A DNA stretch of 64,000 nucleotides from Marinobacter salarius (GTDB lineage: Bacteria; Pseudomonadota; Gammaproteobacteria; Pseudomonadales; Oleiphilaceae), in assembly GCA_000831005.1 (NCBI GenBank), contig CP007152.1, forward strand, positions 2,170,001 to 2,234,000, given 5' to 3'. The position numbers and the translations under genes were made by a program. A model generated the notes under the pieces. That model made no database searches. It was not told the DNA's origin and saw nothing but the letters and a program-made list of their open reading frames with translations. This document shows, one piece after another, positions 42,018 through 53,429 of the stretch. The stretch's first letter is position 1. Each line of letters opens with the position of its first letter.

Positions 42018-45000
42018 AAGCATTCTGATCCTGGGCGCGGGCCCCATCGTGATCGGGCAGGCGTGCGAGTTTGACTACTCTGGAGCCCAGGCCTGTAAAG
42101 CCCTGCGTGAAGAGGGGTACCGGGTTATTCTGGTGAACTCCAACCCGGCCACGATCATGACCGACCCGGTAATGGCCGATGCCACCTACATCGAGCCCAT
42201 CACCTGGAAGACCGTTGCCAAGATCATCGAGAAAGAGCAGCCGGATGCATTGCTGCCTACCATGGGTGGTCAGACAGCCCTGAACTGCGCTTTGGACCTC
42301 GAAAAGCACGGCGTTCTGGCTGAGCATGGTGTGGAAATGATCGGCGCCAACGCCGACACCATCGATAAAGCTGAAGACCGTGATCGTTTTGACAAGGCCA
42401 TGAAGAAGATTGGCCTGGAGTGCCCTCGCGCCACGATCGCCCATTCCATGGCGGAAGCTGGGAAGTGGCCAACGACATCGGATTTCCCTGCATCATCCGC
42501 CCGTCCTTCACCATGGGTGGTTCCGGCGGCGGTATTGCCTACAACCGCGACGAATTCGAGGAAATCTGCACCCGTGGTCTGGACCTGTCGCCGACCAACG
42601 AGTTGCTGATCGATGAGTCCCTGATTGGCTGGAAAGAGTACGAGATGGAAGTTGTCCGCGACAAAAACGACAACTGCATCATCGTCTGCGCCATTGAAAA
42701 CTTTGACGCGATGGGCGTGCACACCGGTGACTCCATCACCGTCGCGCCGGCCCAGACGCTCACCGACAAGGAATATCAGATCATGCGGAACGCCTCTCTG
42801 GCGGTACTGCGTGAGATCGGTGTGGAAACTGGCGGTTCCAACGTGCAGTTTGGCGTAAACCCGGACAACGGCCGTGTCGTCGTCATCGAAATGAATCCCC
42901 GGGTGTCGCGTTCTTCGGCGCTGGCGTCCAAGGCAACGGGTTTTCCGATTGCCAAGGTGGCGGCCAAGCTGGCGGTGGGTTACACCCTTGATGAACTGCG
43001 CAATGAAATCACCGGTGGTGTTACTCCGGCCTCGTTCGAGCCCAGCATCGACTATGTGGTCACCAAGATTCCGCGCTTCACCTTCGAGAAGTTCCCCCAG
43101 GCTGATGCGCGCCTGACCACCCAGATGAAATCCGTGGGTGAGGTGATGGCCATCGGTCGTACCTTCCAGGAGTCGCTGCAGAAGGCCATGCGTGGTCTGG
43201 AAGTGGGCTCCGACGGTTTTGAAGAGAAGGTCGACCTAAGCACCACCGACGGCCAGGAAACCCTCACCCAGGAACTGAATGTGCCTGGAGCCGAGCGCCT
43301 TTGGTACATCGGCGATGCCTTCCGAGCCGGGATGACCGTGGAAGAAGTGTTCAACAACACGCATGTAGATCCATGGTATCTGGTACAGATCGAAGACCTG
43401 ATCAAAGAAGAGGCTGCCCTCAAATCCGCCGGCAAGGCGGATATTGATCGCGATACGCTGTTCCGCCTCAAGCGCAAAGGGTTCTCCGATGCGCGCTTGG
43501 CCAAGCTGCTCAGCATTTCTGAAGTCAGCTTGCGCAAGCTGCGCCATGATCTGGACATTCGCCCGGTCTACAAGCGGGTGGATACCTGCGCGGCTGAATT
43601 TGCCTCATCAACCGCCTACATGTATTCGTCCTATGAGGAAGAGTGTGAGGCGGGTGCCTCTGATCGCGAGAAAATCGTTGTCATTGGCGGTGGCCCCAAC
43701 CGCATCGGTCAGGGTATTGAGTTTGATTATTGCTGTGTTCACGCCGCCCTCGCTATGCGCGACGATGGTTATGAAACCATCATGATCAACTGCAACCCGG
43801 AAACCGTTTCCACCGACTACGACACCTCGGATCGGCTCTACTTCGAGCCCATTACCCTGGAAGACGTGCTGGAAATCATCCACGTCGAAAAACCCAAGGG
43901 CGTGATTGTCCAGTACGGCGGCCAAACCCCGCTGAAGCTGGCCCGTGGCCTGGAAGCGGCGGGTGTGCCGATTATCGGTACCAGCCCGGATGCCATCGAC
44001 CGCGCCGAAGACCGGGAGCGTTTCCAGCAGATGATCGGCCGCCTCGGCCTGATTCAGCCGGAGAATGCCACCGTGCGCAGCCACGAAGAAGGCATCCTGG
44101 CGGCTCGCGAGATTGGTTATCCGCTGGTGGTACGCCCCTCCTACGTGCTGGGTGGTCGGGCCATGGAAATCGTCTATGACGAGGAGGAGCTGGTTCGCTA
44201 CATGCGCAATGCCGTGCTGGTCTCCAACGACAGCCCGGTGCTGCTGGATCACTTCCTCAACGCCGCCATCGAAGTGGACATTGACGCCATCAGCGACGGC
44301 AAGGACGTGGTCATCGGTGGCATCATGCAGCACATTGAGCAAGCGGGCGTGCACTCCGGTGATTCCGCCTGTTCCCTGCCGCCCTACACCCTGCCGAAAG
44401 ACGTGCAGGATGAAATGCGCGAAGCGGTGCGGAAGATGGCCATTGAACTGGATGTTATCGGCCTGATGAACGTGCAGCTGGCCTGGCAGGGTGGCGAGAT
44501 CTACGTGATCGAGGTGAACCCGCGGGCGTCCCGTACCGTGCCGTTTGTGTCCAAGGCCATCGGGGTGTCCCTGGCCAAGGTGGCGGCCCGTTGCATGGCT
44601 GGCAAGTCACTGGCAGAGCAGGGCTTCACCCAGGAGATCGTGCCGACTTACTATTCCGTCAAGGAATCGGTGTTCCCGTTCAACAAGTTCCCGGCGGTGG
44701 ATCCCATCCTGGGGCCGGAAATGAAGTCCACCGGTGAGGTGATGGGTATTGGTGACAGCTTCGACGAAGCCTTCGCCAAGGCGGCCCTGGCCTCCGGTGA
44801 GCGCCTGCCGGCCAAGGTACGGCCTTCATGTCCGTGCGGGACGTCGACAAGCCCGGGGCCGCGAAAGTGGCGCAGGACCTGATTGACGCTGGCTTCAAGG
44901 TGATTGCTACCACCGGTACCGCCAAGGCGTTGAAACAGGCCGGGCTCACTGTTGATCGGGTGAACAAGGTTCGTGAAGGGCGTCCGCATATCGTGGACGC

Positions 45001-45208
45001 CATCAAGAATGGTCAGGTGCAGCTGATTATTAACACCACCGAAGGTCGCAAGGCGATTTCCGACTCGGCACAGATTCGCCAGTCGGCCCTGCAGACCAAG
45101 GTAACCTATACAACGACACTGGCGGGCGGCGAAGCCTTCTGCAGGGCCATTAAATTCGGCCCCGAGCGCACTGTGCGCCGCCTCCAGGATCTACACGCAG
45201 GAAAGTAA
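41995..45208 (+). CDS. carB: Carbamoyl-phosphate synthase large subunit (two frameshifts)
   Basis: ATP-grasp enzyme making carbamoyl phosphate, 1071 residues repaired (E. coli 1073). The duplicated halves begin [17 protein letters not shown] and [17 protein letters not shown], and the C-terminal regulatory MGS-like domain starts at [12 protein letters not shown]. Breaks occur near 42460 (GAAGCTGG; GAAGCCTGG gives [11 protein letters not shown]) and near 44819 (AAGGTACG; AAGGGTACG gives KGTAFMSV). ATG 41995 follows GGAG, inside the end of carA, implying translational coupling. Confidence 0.96.
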
Positions 45209-45212
45209 GACT

Positions 45213-45692
45213 ATGGCTGACAGAGTACCCATGACAAAGGCGGGGGAAATCCGCCTACGTGAGGAGCTTCAGAAACTGAAGTCCGAAGATCGTCCCCGGG
45301 TGATCGCGGCTATTTCCGATGCCCGCGAACACGGCGACCTGAAAGAGAACGCGGAATACCACGCCGCTCGGGAGCAGCAGAGCTTTATCGAAGGGCGTAT
45401 CCAGGAGATCGAGGGCAAGCTGTCCGCAGCCCAGGTGATCGACGTTAACACCATCGAAAACACCGGCAAGGTGATCTTCGGCACCACGGTGCGACTGCTC
45501 AATGTCGATACCGATGAGCAGGTCAGCTACCAGATCGTTGGTGAGGATGAGGCAGATATCAAGGCCGGAAAGCTGTCCATTTCCTCGCCGATCGCGCGGG
45601 CGCTGGTGGGTAAAAGCGAGGGCGACGTGGTTGCCGTGCGAGTGCCTTCGGGGACCGTTGAGTATGAAATCGAGCAGGTAGAGCACATCTGA
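45213..45692 (+). CDS. greA: Transcription elongation factor GreA
   Basis: Stimulates RNA polymerase to cleave backtracked transcripts. 159 residues: N-terminal coiled coil with the acidic tip ([19 protein letters not shown]) and C-terminal FKBP-like domain ([25 protein letters not shown] split across two strands). Four bases after carB, in the usual carAB-greA order, and closed by a strong terminator. Confidence 0.96.
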   Translation: MADRVPMTKAGEIRLREELQKLKSEDRPRVIAAISDAREHGDLKENAEYHAAREQQSFIEGRIQEIEGKLSAAQVIDVNTIENTGKVIFGTTVRLLNVDTDEQVSYQIVGEDEADIKAGKLSISSPIARALVGKSEGDVVAVRVPSGTVEYEIEQVEHI

Positions 45693-45718
45693 CATTCGTC
45701 GGATGCGGATTCTGCAAA

Positions 45719-45752
45719 CAAAAAGCCGGCTGCGAATAGCAGCCGGCTTTTT
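45719..45752. terminator. Bidirectional terminator greA/yhbY
   Basis: Stem AAAAGCCGGCTGC with GCAGCCGGCTTTT, between convergent genes. Confidence 0.92.
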
Positions 45753-45782
45753 ACATTGTGCGGCTTTAGCGTGCTGACAGCG

Positions 45783-46094
45783 TCAGTGTTTCTGGCGCAG
45801 CAGGTTGGACAGCTTGGGGTTGGGCTTTTTCGCCCGGCGCAGGATCACGGCGATCTTGCCGATGGTCTGCACCAGCTCGGCACCGGAGGCTTCGCACAGG
45901 GCGGCAACGGCTTCCTGGCGGGTTTCGCGGTCCTGGCTGGCAACTTTGATTTTGATCAGCTCGTGGTCGTTCAGGGCCCGCTCGAGTTCCTCCTGAAGCC
46001 CTTCGGTCAGGCCCTTGTCGCCGACTATGATAACGGGCTTCAGGTTGTGGGCGATGCCCCGGTATTCCCGGCGCTGTTCCGGCGAAAGACTCAT
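45783..46094 (-). CDS. yhbY: CRS1-YhbY domain RNA-binding protein
   Basis: 103-residue single-domain KH-like protein that associates with the large ribosomal subunit precursor. Motifs LSPEQRREYRGIAHNLKPVIIVG, KIKVA and IGKIAVILRR define the family. Divergent from rlmE, a conserved pairing (yhbY-rlmE-ftsH). Confidence 0.94.
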   Translation of the reverse strand: MSLSPEQRREYRGIAHNLKPVIIVGDKGLTEGLQEELERALNDHELIKIKVASQDRETRQEAVAALCEASGAELVQTIGKIAVILRRAKKPNPKLSNLLRQKH

Positions 46095-46258
46095 TATGTG
46101 ATCTCTTTATGGGTGCGATTAATAAAACGTCAGCGGCGAAATGCTCGCCAATTCCGTATAATCGCGGGATTGTATCAGATCAATCGGCCGGTGAAATCGC
46201 CGTTACCACGTACCCAGATGATTGGAGGTCCAATTGGAGCGCTTTATGGAGGTAGGTC

Positions 46259-46879
46259 TTGGCTCGCTCGAAAACCAGTGACCGCTGGCTGAAGGAACAT
46301 TTTGATGATGTCTGGGTCAAAAAGTCCCGGGAAGACGGCTATCGTTCGCGGGCCAGCTACAAGCTGATTGAGCTCGACAACAAAGACCGCCTGTTTCGGC
46401 CCGGGCAGACCGTTGTGGATTTGGGTGCCGCGCCTGGTGGCTGGTCCCAGGTGGCGGTAGAGCGGGTTGGTGACAATGGCACAGTGGTCGCCAGCGATAT
46501 TCTCGAGATGAGCCCGATTGCGGGTGTGGCGTTCGTTCAGGGCGATTTCACCGAGCAGTCAGTGCTGGACGAATTGCTGGATTTACTGGGTGATCGCCGC
46601 GCTGACGTTGTAATTTCGGATATGGCACCCAATATGAGTGGTATGGCGGCAGTGGATATTCCTAACGCCATGGGTTTGGTGGAGCTGGCGCTGGATATGG
46701 CGCAGCAAGTCCTGAAGCCCGGTGGCGTGTTTGTCGCCAAGGTATTTCAGGGAGAGGGATTTGATGCCCTGCTGGCTGAAATGCGTAAAAGTTTTGGCAC
46801 CGTTGTCAGCAGGAAGCCTGACTCCTCCCGTGCAAGATCGAGGGAGATTTATCAGGTGTGCAAGGGATTTAAGGGCTGA
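46259..46879 (+). CDS. rlmE: 23S rRNA 2'-O-ribose U2552 methyltransferase RlmE
   Basis: SAM-dependent heat-shock methyltransferase (FtsJ/RrmJ) modifying 23S rRNA U2552, 206 residues. SAM motif [12 protein letters not shown]. The catalytic K-D-K-E residues lie in [23 protein letters not shown] and [11 protein letters not shown] 46259 is the start, with GGAGG seven bases upstream. ftsH follows, as in E. coli. Confidence 0.96.
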   Translation: MARSKTSDRWLKEHFDDVWVKKSREDGYRSRASYKLIELDNKDRLFRPGQTVVDLGAAPGGWSQVAVERVGDNGTVVASDILEMSPIAGVAFVQGDFTEQSVLDELLDLLGDRRADVVISDMAPNMSGMAAVDIPNAMGLVELALDMAQQVLKPGGVFVAKVFQGEGFDALLAEMRKSFGTVVSRKPDSSRARSREIYQVCKGFKG

Positions 46880-47032
46880 CCCCGCCCCGGAACGGAATGA
46901 CCGTGGGATTGACACCCCCGCAGTGGTCGATACGGATAGGCCGATTCTGGTGGACGGGCGTACAATTGGTGTAAGGTGTCAGAAAAGGCTTTCTCCTGAC
47001 GGGGCGATCCTTCAATTCACAGGTGACGATCC

Positions 47033-48976
47033 TTGAACGATATGGCAAAAAATCTGGTTCTCTGGCTGATTATAGCCGCCGTACTGCTGATGGTGTTTCA
47101 GAATTTCACACCCACCACCAGCGGACAACAGGTCAATTATTCGCAGTTTGTGGAAATGGTGCAGGACGGACAGGTCCGTCAGGTCACCATTGATGGTCTG
47201 CAGGTTCAGGGTACCCGTGGTGACGGCTCCCAGTTCCAGACTGTCCGCCCACAGGTGTCCGACAACAAGCTGATGGATGATCTGCTGGCCAACAACGTGG
47301 AAGTCATCGGTAAGGAGCCGGAGCGTCAAAGCCTCTGGACTCAGCTGTTGGTGGCTGCCTTCCCAATTCTTATCATCATCGCGCTGTTCGTGTTCTTTAT
47401 GCGGCAGATGCAAGGCGGTGGCGGTGGCAAAGGCCCCATGTCCTTTGGCAAGAGTAAAGCCCGCCTGATGAGTGAGGATCAGATCAAAACCACCTTTGGT
47501 GACGTTGCCGGTGTCGACGAGGCCAAGGAAGACGTCAAGGAGTTGGTGGATTTCCTGCGGGATCCCAGCAAGTTCCAGCGTCTTGGTGGCAGTATCCCCA
47601 AGGGCGTACTGATGGTGGGTCAGCCGGGTACCGGTAAGACCCTGCTCGCCAAGGCGATTGCCGGCGAGGCCAAGGTGCCATTCTTCTCAATCTCCGGTTC
47701 GGACTTCGTGGAAATGTTCGTGGGCGTGGGTGCCTCCCGTGTCCGTGACATGTTCGAGCAGGCCAAGAAGCAGAGCCCCTGTATCATCTTCATCGACGAG
47801 ATCGATGCCGTTGGCCGCCATCGTGGCGCTGGCATGGGTGGCGGTCACGACGAGCGTGAGCAGACACTGAACCAGTTGCTGGTAGAGATGGACGGCTTCG
47901 AAGGTAACGAAGGCGTTATCGTGATTGCCGCCACCAACCGTCCGGACGTACTGGATCCGGCGTTGCTCCGCCCGGGTCGCTTTGACCGCCAGGTCGTTGT
48001 CGGGCTGCCGGACATCATCGGCCGTGAGCAGATTCTCAAGGTTCACATGAAGAAAGTGCCTCTGGCCGATGGGGTGGAGCCTGTGTTGATTGCCCGTGGC
48101 ACGCCCGGCTTCTCGGGTGCTGACCTGGCGAACTTGGTGAACGAAGCTGCGTTGTTTGCGGCCCGTCGTAACCAGCGTCTGGTTTCCATGGAAGAGTTTG
48201 AGCTCGCGAAAGACAAGATCATGATGGGCGCCGAGCGCAAATCCATGGTCATGAGCGAGAAAGAGAAGCGTAATACGGCTTACCACGAGTCCGGTCACGC
48301 CATTGTCGGGCGTCTGATGCCTGAGCATGATCCGGTCTACAAGGTCAGTATTATTCCTCGCGGCCGCGCATTGGGTGTCACTATGTTCCTGCCAGAGGAA
48401 GACAAGTACAGCCACAGCAAGCGCTTCCTGATCAGTTCCATCTGCAGTCTGTTTGGTGGCCGTATTGCCGAAGAACTGACCCTTGGTTTCGATGGTGTCA
48501 CCACCGGTGCTTCCAACGATATCGAGCGGGCAACCAGTCTGGCGCGTAATATGGTCACGCGTTGGGGGCTGTCGGAGAAGCTCGGCCCGCTGCAGTACGA
48601 TACAGACAGCGAAGAGCCTTTCCTCGGCCGGTCTGCCGGCCAGGCGCAGACGGTCTATTCTCCGGAAACGGCGCAGCGTATCGATGAGGAAGTTCGCAAC
48701 ATCATTGACAGCTGTTATGAAAAGGCGAAGCAGTTGCTCGTCGATAACCGTGACAAGCTCGACCTGATGGCGGACGCCCTGATGAAATACGAGACCATCG
48801 ACCGTCACCAGATTGATGACATCATGGAAGGTCGTGAGCCCCGTCCGCCGAAAGGTTGGGGTGATAGCGGTCCCTCCGGTGGTGTTCCGGCTGATGAGCC
48901 GGAGCAGGCGCCTGCTCCGAAGGGTTCCGACGACGGTCGCCAACCAGGTGTTGGTCGACCGGCCGGTGAGCACTGA
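47033..48976 (+). CDS. ftsH: ATP-dependent zinc metalloprotease FtsH
   Basis: Inner-membrane AAA+ protease degrading LpxC, RpoH and membrane proteins, 647 residues. Two transmembrane helices (residues about 7-23 and 105-125), Walker A GQPGTGKT, Walker [12 protein letters not shown], then zinc site HESGH. The tail is Pro/Gly-rich. TTG 47033 (MNDMAKNL) is preferred because AGGTGA lies six bases upstream; ATG 47042 would be too far from it. The frame is intact, with a terminator downstream. Confidence 0.96.
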   Translation: MNDMAKNLVLWLIIAAVLLMVFQNFTPTTSGQQVNYSQFVEMVQDGQVRQVTIDGLQVQGTRGDGSQFQTVRPQVSDNKLMDDLLANNVEVIGKEPERQSLWTQLLVAAFPILIIIALFVFFMRQMQGGGGGKGPMSFGKSKARLMSEDQIKTTFGDVAGVDEAKEDVKELVDFLRDPSKFQRLGGSIPKGVLMVGQPGTGKTLLAKAIAGEAKVPFFSISGSDFVEMFVGVGASRVRDMFEQAKKQSPCIIFIDEIDAVGRHRGAGMGGGHDEREQTLNQLLVEMDGFEGNEGVIVIAATNRPDVLDPALLRPGRFDRQVVVGLPDIIGREQILKVHMKKVPLADGVEPVLIARGTPGFSGADLANLVNEAALFAARRNQRLVSMEEFELAKDKIMMGAERKSMVMSEKEKRNTAYHESGHAIVGRLMPEHDPVYKVSIIPRGRALGVTMFLPEEDKYSHSKRFLISSICSLFGGRIAEELTLGFDGVTTGASNDIERATSLARNMVTRWGLSEKLGPLQYDTDSEEPFLGRSAGQAQTVYSPETAQRIDEEVRNIIDSCYEKAKQLLVDNRDKLDLMADALMKYETIDRHQIDDIMEGREPRPPKGWGDSGPSGGVPADEPEQAPAPKGSDDGRQPGVGRPAGEH

Positions 48977-49012
48977 GCCAGGCTGGATACTGATCCGATG
49001 TAGTTGAAGACT

Positions 49013-49898
<886 letters not shown>

Positions 49899-49902
<4 letters not shown>

Positions 49903-51240
49903 GCGACAGAAAATACTTCGGCACGGACGGTATCCGGGGTCGGGTGGGCGAATTTCCAATAACCCCCGAATTTATGCTGCGCCTGGGTTGGGCTGCGGGG
50001 CAGGCCTTCAAGCGGGATGGGCAGCGCAACAGTGTGCTGATTGGTAAAGACACCCGTCTCTCGGGCTATATGTTCGAATCCGCCCTCGAGGCAGGTTTGT
50101 CCGCGGCCGGAGTGGACGTGAAGTTGCTCGGGCCCATGCCCACCCCTGCGATCGCCTACTTGACCCGAACCTTTCGCGCCTCCGCGGGTATTGTCATCAG
50201 TGCGTCCCATAATCCGCACCACGACAACGGTATCAAGTTTTTCTCCCCCGCTGGGACCAAGCTGGATGATGCTCTGGAAGCAGAGATCGAGAAGTGGCTT
50301 GATAAGCCCATTGAGGTCTGCGGCTCGAAAGAGTTGGGCAAGGCGTTCCGTTGATGACGCACCAGGCCGATACGTTGAGTTCTGTAAGAGTACGGTACCC
50401 AACGAGTTTTCACTCGAAGGACTTCATATTGTCCTGGATTGCGCTCACGGTGCTACCTACCACGTCGCCCCGAAAGTGTTCCGCGAGTTGGGGGCGAAGA
50501 TTTCCGTGGTAGGGGGCGAGCCTGATGGTCTGAATATCAACCTTAATGTCGGTTCCACTCACATGGGATCATTGAGCAAGGCCGTTCTGGAGAAGCAGGC
50601 TGATCTCGGGATCGCCTTTGATGGCGACGGTGACCGGGTGCTCATGGTGGATCGTGACGGCTCGGAAGTCGATGGCGACGAGTTGCTCTACGTGATCGCC
50701 GCGCAACGTCATGCCGCCGGAACCTTGAAAGGGGGCGTTGTGGGCACCCTGATGACCAATCTGGGCGTTGAGTTGGCGCTCAGGGAGCAGGGTATTGATT
50801 TCGAGCGTGCCAAAGTCGGCGACCGGTATGTCATGGAGCGACTCATCGACCGGGGCTGGCTGCTTGGCGGTGAAGGTTCCGGCCATATGGTCATCCGAGA
50901 TTGCACCAGCACTGGTGACGGTATTGTGTCTGCGCTCCAGGTATTGTTGGCCATTCGTCGCGCAGGCAGTTCCCTGGCAGACCTTCGCCAGGGTATGAGC
51001 AAGTTGCCTCAGAAAATGATCAACGTGCGTGTCGACCAGCGTTTTGATCCCCTCGGGCGTGACGATATTGTCAGGGCAGTGGAGTCGGCGGAGGCCAGGC
51101 TGGGTGGCGGTGGTCGCGTGCTGCTGAGGGCGTCGGGCACCGAGCCTCTGATCCGGGTAATGACGGAAGGGCAGGATGAGGCACAAATCGTGAAAATTGC
51201 CGAGGAACTGGCTGTTGTGGTTGAGAATTCCCGGGCATGA
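49899..51240 (+). CDS. glmM: Phosphoglucosamine mutase (frameshifted)
   Basis: Converts glucosamine-6-P to glucosamine-1-P for peptidoglycan and LPS precursors, 447 residues repaired (E. coli 445). Phosphoserine loop ISASHNP (about residue 104), metal loop FDGDGDRV, sugar loop GEGSGH and phosphate loop [12 protein letters not shown]. The frame breaks near 50350 by two bases (GCGTTCCGTTGATGAC; six bases CGNGTT are expected for [12 protein letters not shown]). Essential gene coupled to folP. Confidence 0.95.
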
Positions 51241-51315
51241 TTTTGTGCTTAGGGGCAGTTGTCTGCTGTAAAAGACTGCTGTATAGTTCGCCCTCCCTTG
51301 AATCAGGGATTTTTT

Positions 51316-52074
51316 ATGCGCCGTAAGATTGTCGCCGGCAACTGGAAAATGAACGGGTCGAAAGACTTGGTAAGCAATCTGGTTGGTCAAGTCCGGTCCG
51401 AATTAGCATCGTTTGATAATGGTGTGGAGGCTGTTATTATTCCTCCCGCCCTGTATGTTGGCGATGTTGCTGAGCAGGCTGGCGATAAGCTGGCTGTTGG
51501 TGTTCAGAATGTAGCGTGCTGGGATTCAGGCGCCTACACCGGGGAAATTTCCGCGGCGATGGCAAAAGATTGCGGCTGTGGTTTTACCTTGGTCGGGCAT
51601 TCGGAGCGCAGGCAGCTCTTCGGCGAAACCGATGAGCAGGTTGCCACCAAGGTCGGGCAGGCCCTGACGTCAGGGTTGGTCGCTGTTGTTTGCGTTGGCG
51701 AGACCCTCGAAGAACGTGATGCGGGCAAGGCTGAAAGTGTCGTGTCGCGACAGGTTCGCAAGGCCCTCGTCGACGTTGGCAGTGAGTCATGGCAGCAGGT
51801 TGTGATTGCCTATGAGCCAGTTTGGGCCATAGGAACGGGTAAAACCGCAACCGCTGATGATGCTCAGGCCATGCATGCCGCTATCCGCGATGTGTTGAAG
51901 TCCCTTGGGGCTCCGGCGGATGAGATATCGCTGCTTTACGGCGGCAGTGTAAAAGCGGATAATGCCGCGGCGCTTTTTGCTCAGCCGGACATCGATGGCG
52001 GGTTGATTGGTGGCGCGTCATTGGATGCAAACGATTTTGTAAGTATTTGCCGGGCGGTGCCAGGCAAGTCCTGA
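51316..52074 (+). CDS. tpiA: Triosephosphate isomerase
   Basis: Glycolytic TIM-barrel enzyme, 252 residues. The phosphate loop Lys in GNWKMNG, catalytic His in VGHSERRQ, Glu in YEPVWAIGTGKT, and GGSVKADN near the end. ATG 51316 after AGGGA is the conserved start (MRRKIVAGNWKMNG); upstream open codons are not coding. Precedes secG. Confidence 0.97.
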   Translation: MRRKIVAGNWKMNGSKDLVSNLVGQVRSELASFDNGVEAVIIPPALYVGDVAEQAGDKLAVGVQNVACWDSGAYTGEISAAMAKDCGCGFTLVGHSERRQLFGETDEQVATKVGQALTSGLVAVVCVGETLEERDAGKAESVVSRQVRKALVDVGSESWQQVVIAYEPVWAIGTGKTATADDAQAMHAAIRDVLKSLGAPADEISLLYGGSVKADNAAALFAQPDIDGGLIGGASLDANDFVSICRAVPGKS

Positions 52075-52123
52075 GCGTTAAAGGTTCGCGAAAGCCATTA
52101 GCAAGAGTCATTAGAGAGTCATT

Positions 52124-52503
52124 ATGGATTGGGTCGAAACACTGGTTGTCGTTCTGCACGTGCTCATTGCGGTGGCGCTGGTGACGCTGGTCCTGCTCCA
52201 GCAGGGTAAGGGTGCCAATGCCGGTGCTGCATTTGGTGGCGGCGCTCCCAGACCGTGTTTGGCAGCGAGGGCAGCAGTAGCTTTCTGACCCGTGCTACAA
52301 CTTTGCTGGCTATCGTATTTTTTGTAACGAGTTTTTCGCTGGCTGTATTTGCCAAGCAGCGTGCCGAAGTGGCAGGTGAGGCGGGTATTCCTGTAGTCCA
52401 GGAGTCACCGGCCGAATCGGATGCCGGGCAGGCTGAGGGTGAATCAGCGACAGAAGGCGAAGACGGGCGCGGGGATGAAAATAAACTCCCCGAGCTCGAG
52501 TAA
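52124..52503 (+). CDS. secG: Protein translocase subunit SecG (frameshifted)
   Basis: Two-span SecYEG accessory subunit, 126 residues repaired. First helix [19 protein letters not shown], second [17 protein letters not shown], acidic tail. The frame breaks near 52246: GGCGCTCCCAG should be GGCGCCTCCCAG, giving [16 protein letters not shown]. It is followed seven bases later by tRNA-Leu, the conserved tpiA-secG-leuU order. Confidence 0.94.
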
Positions 52504-52510
52504 AGGTGCT

Positions 52511-52595
52511 GCCCAGGTGGTGGAACTGGTAGACACGCTATCTTGAGGGGGTAGTGGCGAAAGCCGTGCCGGTTCGAGTCCGGCCCTGGGCACCA
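52511..52595 (+). tRNA. tRNA-Leu (GAG)
   Basis: 85-base class II tRNA. Anticodon loop TTGAGGG (GAG), long variable arm, acceptor GCCCAGG/CCTGGGC, encoded CCA. Probably processed from the tpiA-secG transcript. Confidence 0.96.
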
Positions 52596-52604
52596 TATAA
52601 GAAG

Positions 52605-52638
52605 AAAAACGGCTTGGATTTACCAGGCCGTTTTTTTT
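52605..52638 (+). terminator. Terminator after tRNA-Leu
   Basis: Stem AAACGGC(T)TGG / CCA(G)GCCGTTT followed by a run of T. Confidence 0.88.
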
Positions 52639-52647
52639 GGTCAGTCC

Positions 52648-52676
52648 TTGACCAGTAAGGCCGGCGTCTCTATACT
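52648..52676 (+). promoter_or_regulatory. rimP-nusA-infB operon promoter
   Basis: -35 TTGACC (52648-52653), exactly 17 bases, -10 TATACT (52671-52676). It is the best sigma-70 promoter in this region; predicted start is near 52683. Confidence 0.8.
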
Positions 52677-52682
52677 CCGGCG

Positions 52683-52925
52683 GATATTGGAGCGGGCTCC
52701 GGGCACAGTTTGCCCTGCCGGTTCCAGGCAGGCCAGGTGTCTGTCAGCAGGGGGTGTTTAGATTGCTTTTCCCCTGTGAGTTCTTGCAACAAAGGGCCCC
52801 ACTTTTTAGGGGCTTTTTGATTAAGGGGCCTGGCGCATCAGGCCCTGGTGCATAAAAAGGGCTGATCAACAGCCCTTTTTTTGTTTTTGGGGTCGGAAAA
52901 ATCGAGTAACGGAGACGGGATAACC
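52683..52925 (+). promoter_or_regulatory. Structured rimP-nusA leader with stacked terminators
   Basis: About 240-base leader without coding sequence. Hairpins in order: CCTGCC/GGCAGG (52710-52730), intrinsic terminator GCCCC/GGGGC with TTTTT (52793-52819), GGGCCTG/CAGGCCC (52826-52846), and terminator AAAGGGCTG...CAGCCCTTTTTTT (52854-52883). I see no tRNA-Met here, unlike E. coli metY. Likely premature termination control. Confidence 0.7.
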
Positions 52926-53387
52926 TTGTCAGCCAAGTTGAAGCAGCTGGAAGAATTGCTCAGGCCCATTGTGGAAGGCCTGGGTTACGAGTTTTGGGGC
53001 ATTGAATTTCGCTCCCAGGGACACCATTCCCTGTTGAGAATTTTTATTGACGATGCTGAAAACGGCATCGGCATTGAAGACTGTGAGAAAGTCAGTCGCC
53101 AGGCCAGCGGCGTAATGGATGTGGAAGACCCCATTCAGACGGAGTATACCCTGGAGGTATCTTCTCCGGGCATGGACCGGCCGTTGTTCCGTCTGGAGCA
53201 ATATGAGGCATTCGCAGGCCACCAGGTCCAGATCAAATTACGAATGGCATTTGAGGGGCGTCGCAAGTTTCAGGGCCTGATTAAAGGCATTGAAGGTGAA
53301 GACGTTGTCGTGGTTGTTGATGATCACGAATACCTGTTGCCATTCGATAGCATCGAGAAAGCCAACATCGTTCCGGTATTTGAGTAA
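52926..53387 (+). CDS. rimP: Ribosome maturation factor RimP
   Basis: 30S assembly factor of 153 residues. TTG 52926 ([20 protein letters not shown]) is the homologous start; open codons upstream lie in the last leader hairpin. Motifs [18 protein letters not shown] and the C-terminal SH3-like [14 protein letters not shown]. First gene of the nusA-infB operon. Confidence 0.94.
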   Translation: MSAKLKQLEELLRPIVEGLGYEFWGIEFRSQGHHSLLRIFIDDAENGIGIEDCEKVSRQASGVMDVEDPIQTEYTLEVSSPGMDRPLFRLEQYEAFAGHQVQIKLRMAFEGRRKFQGLIKGIEGEDVVVVVDDHEYLLPFDSIEKANIVPVFE

Positions 53388-53429
53388 GTCAGTGGACGCA
53401 AAGTTTATTTTTAAGGGCAGGGCAATCCA

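Noticed and set aside
46157..46162. TATAAT between yhbY and rlmE as a promoter
   Set aside because: Perfect -10 hexamer but nothing resembling a -35 at 16-18 bp and no extended -10; left uncalled.
52640..52925. tRNA-Met (metY) expected before rimP
   Set aside because: No cloverleaf or CAT anticodon arm found in the leader; only hairpins and terminators.
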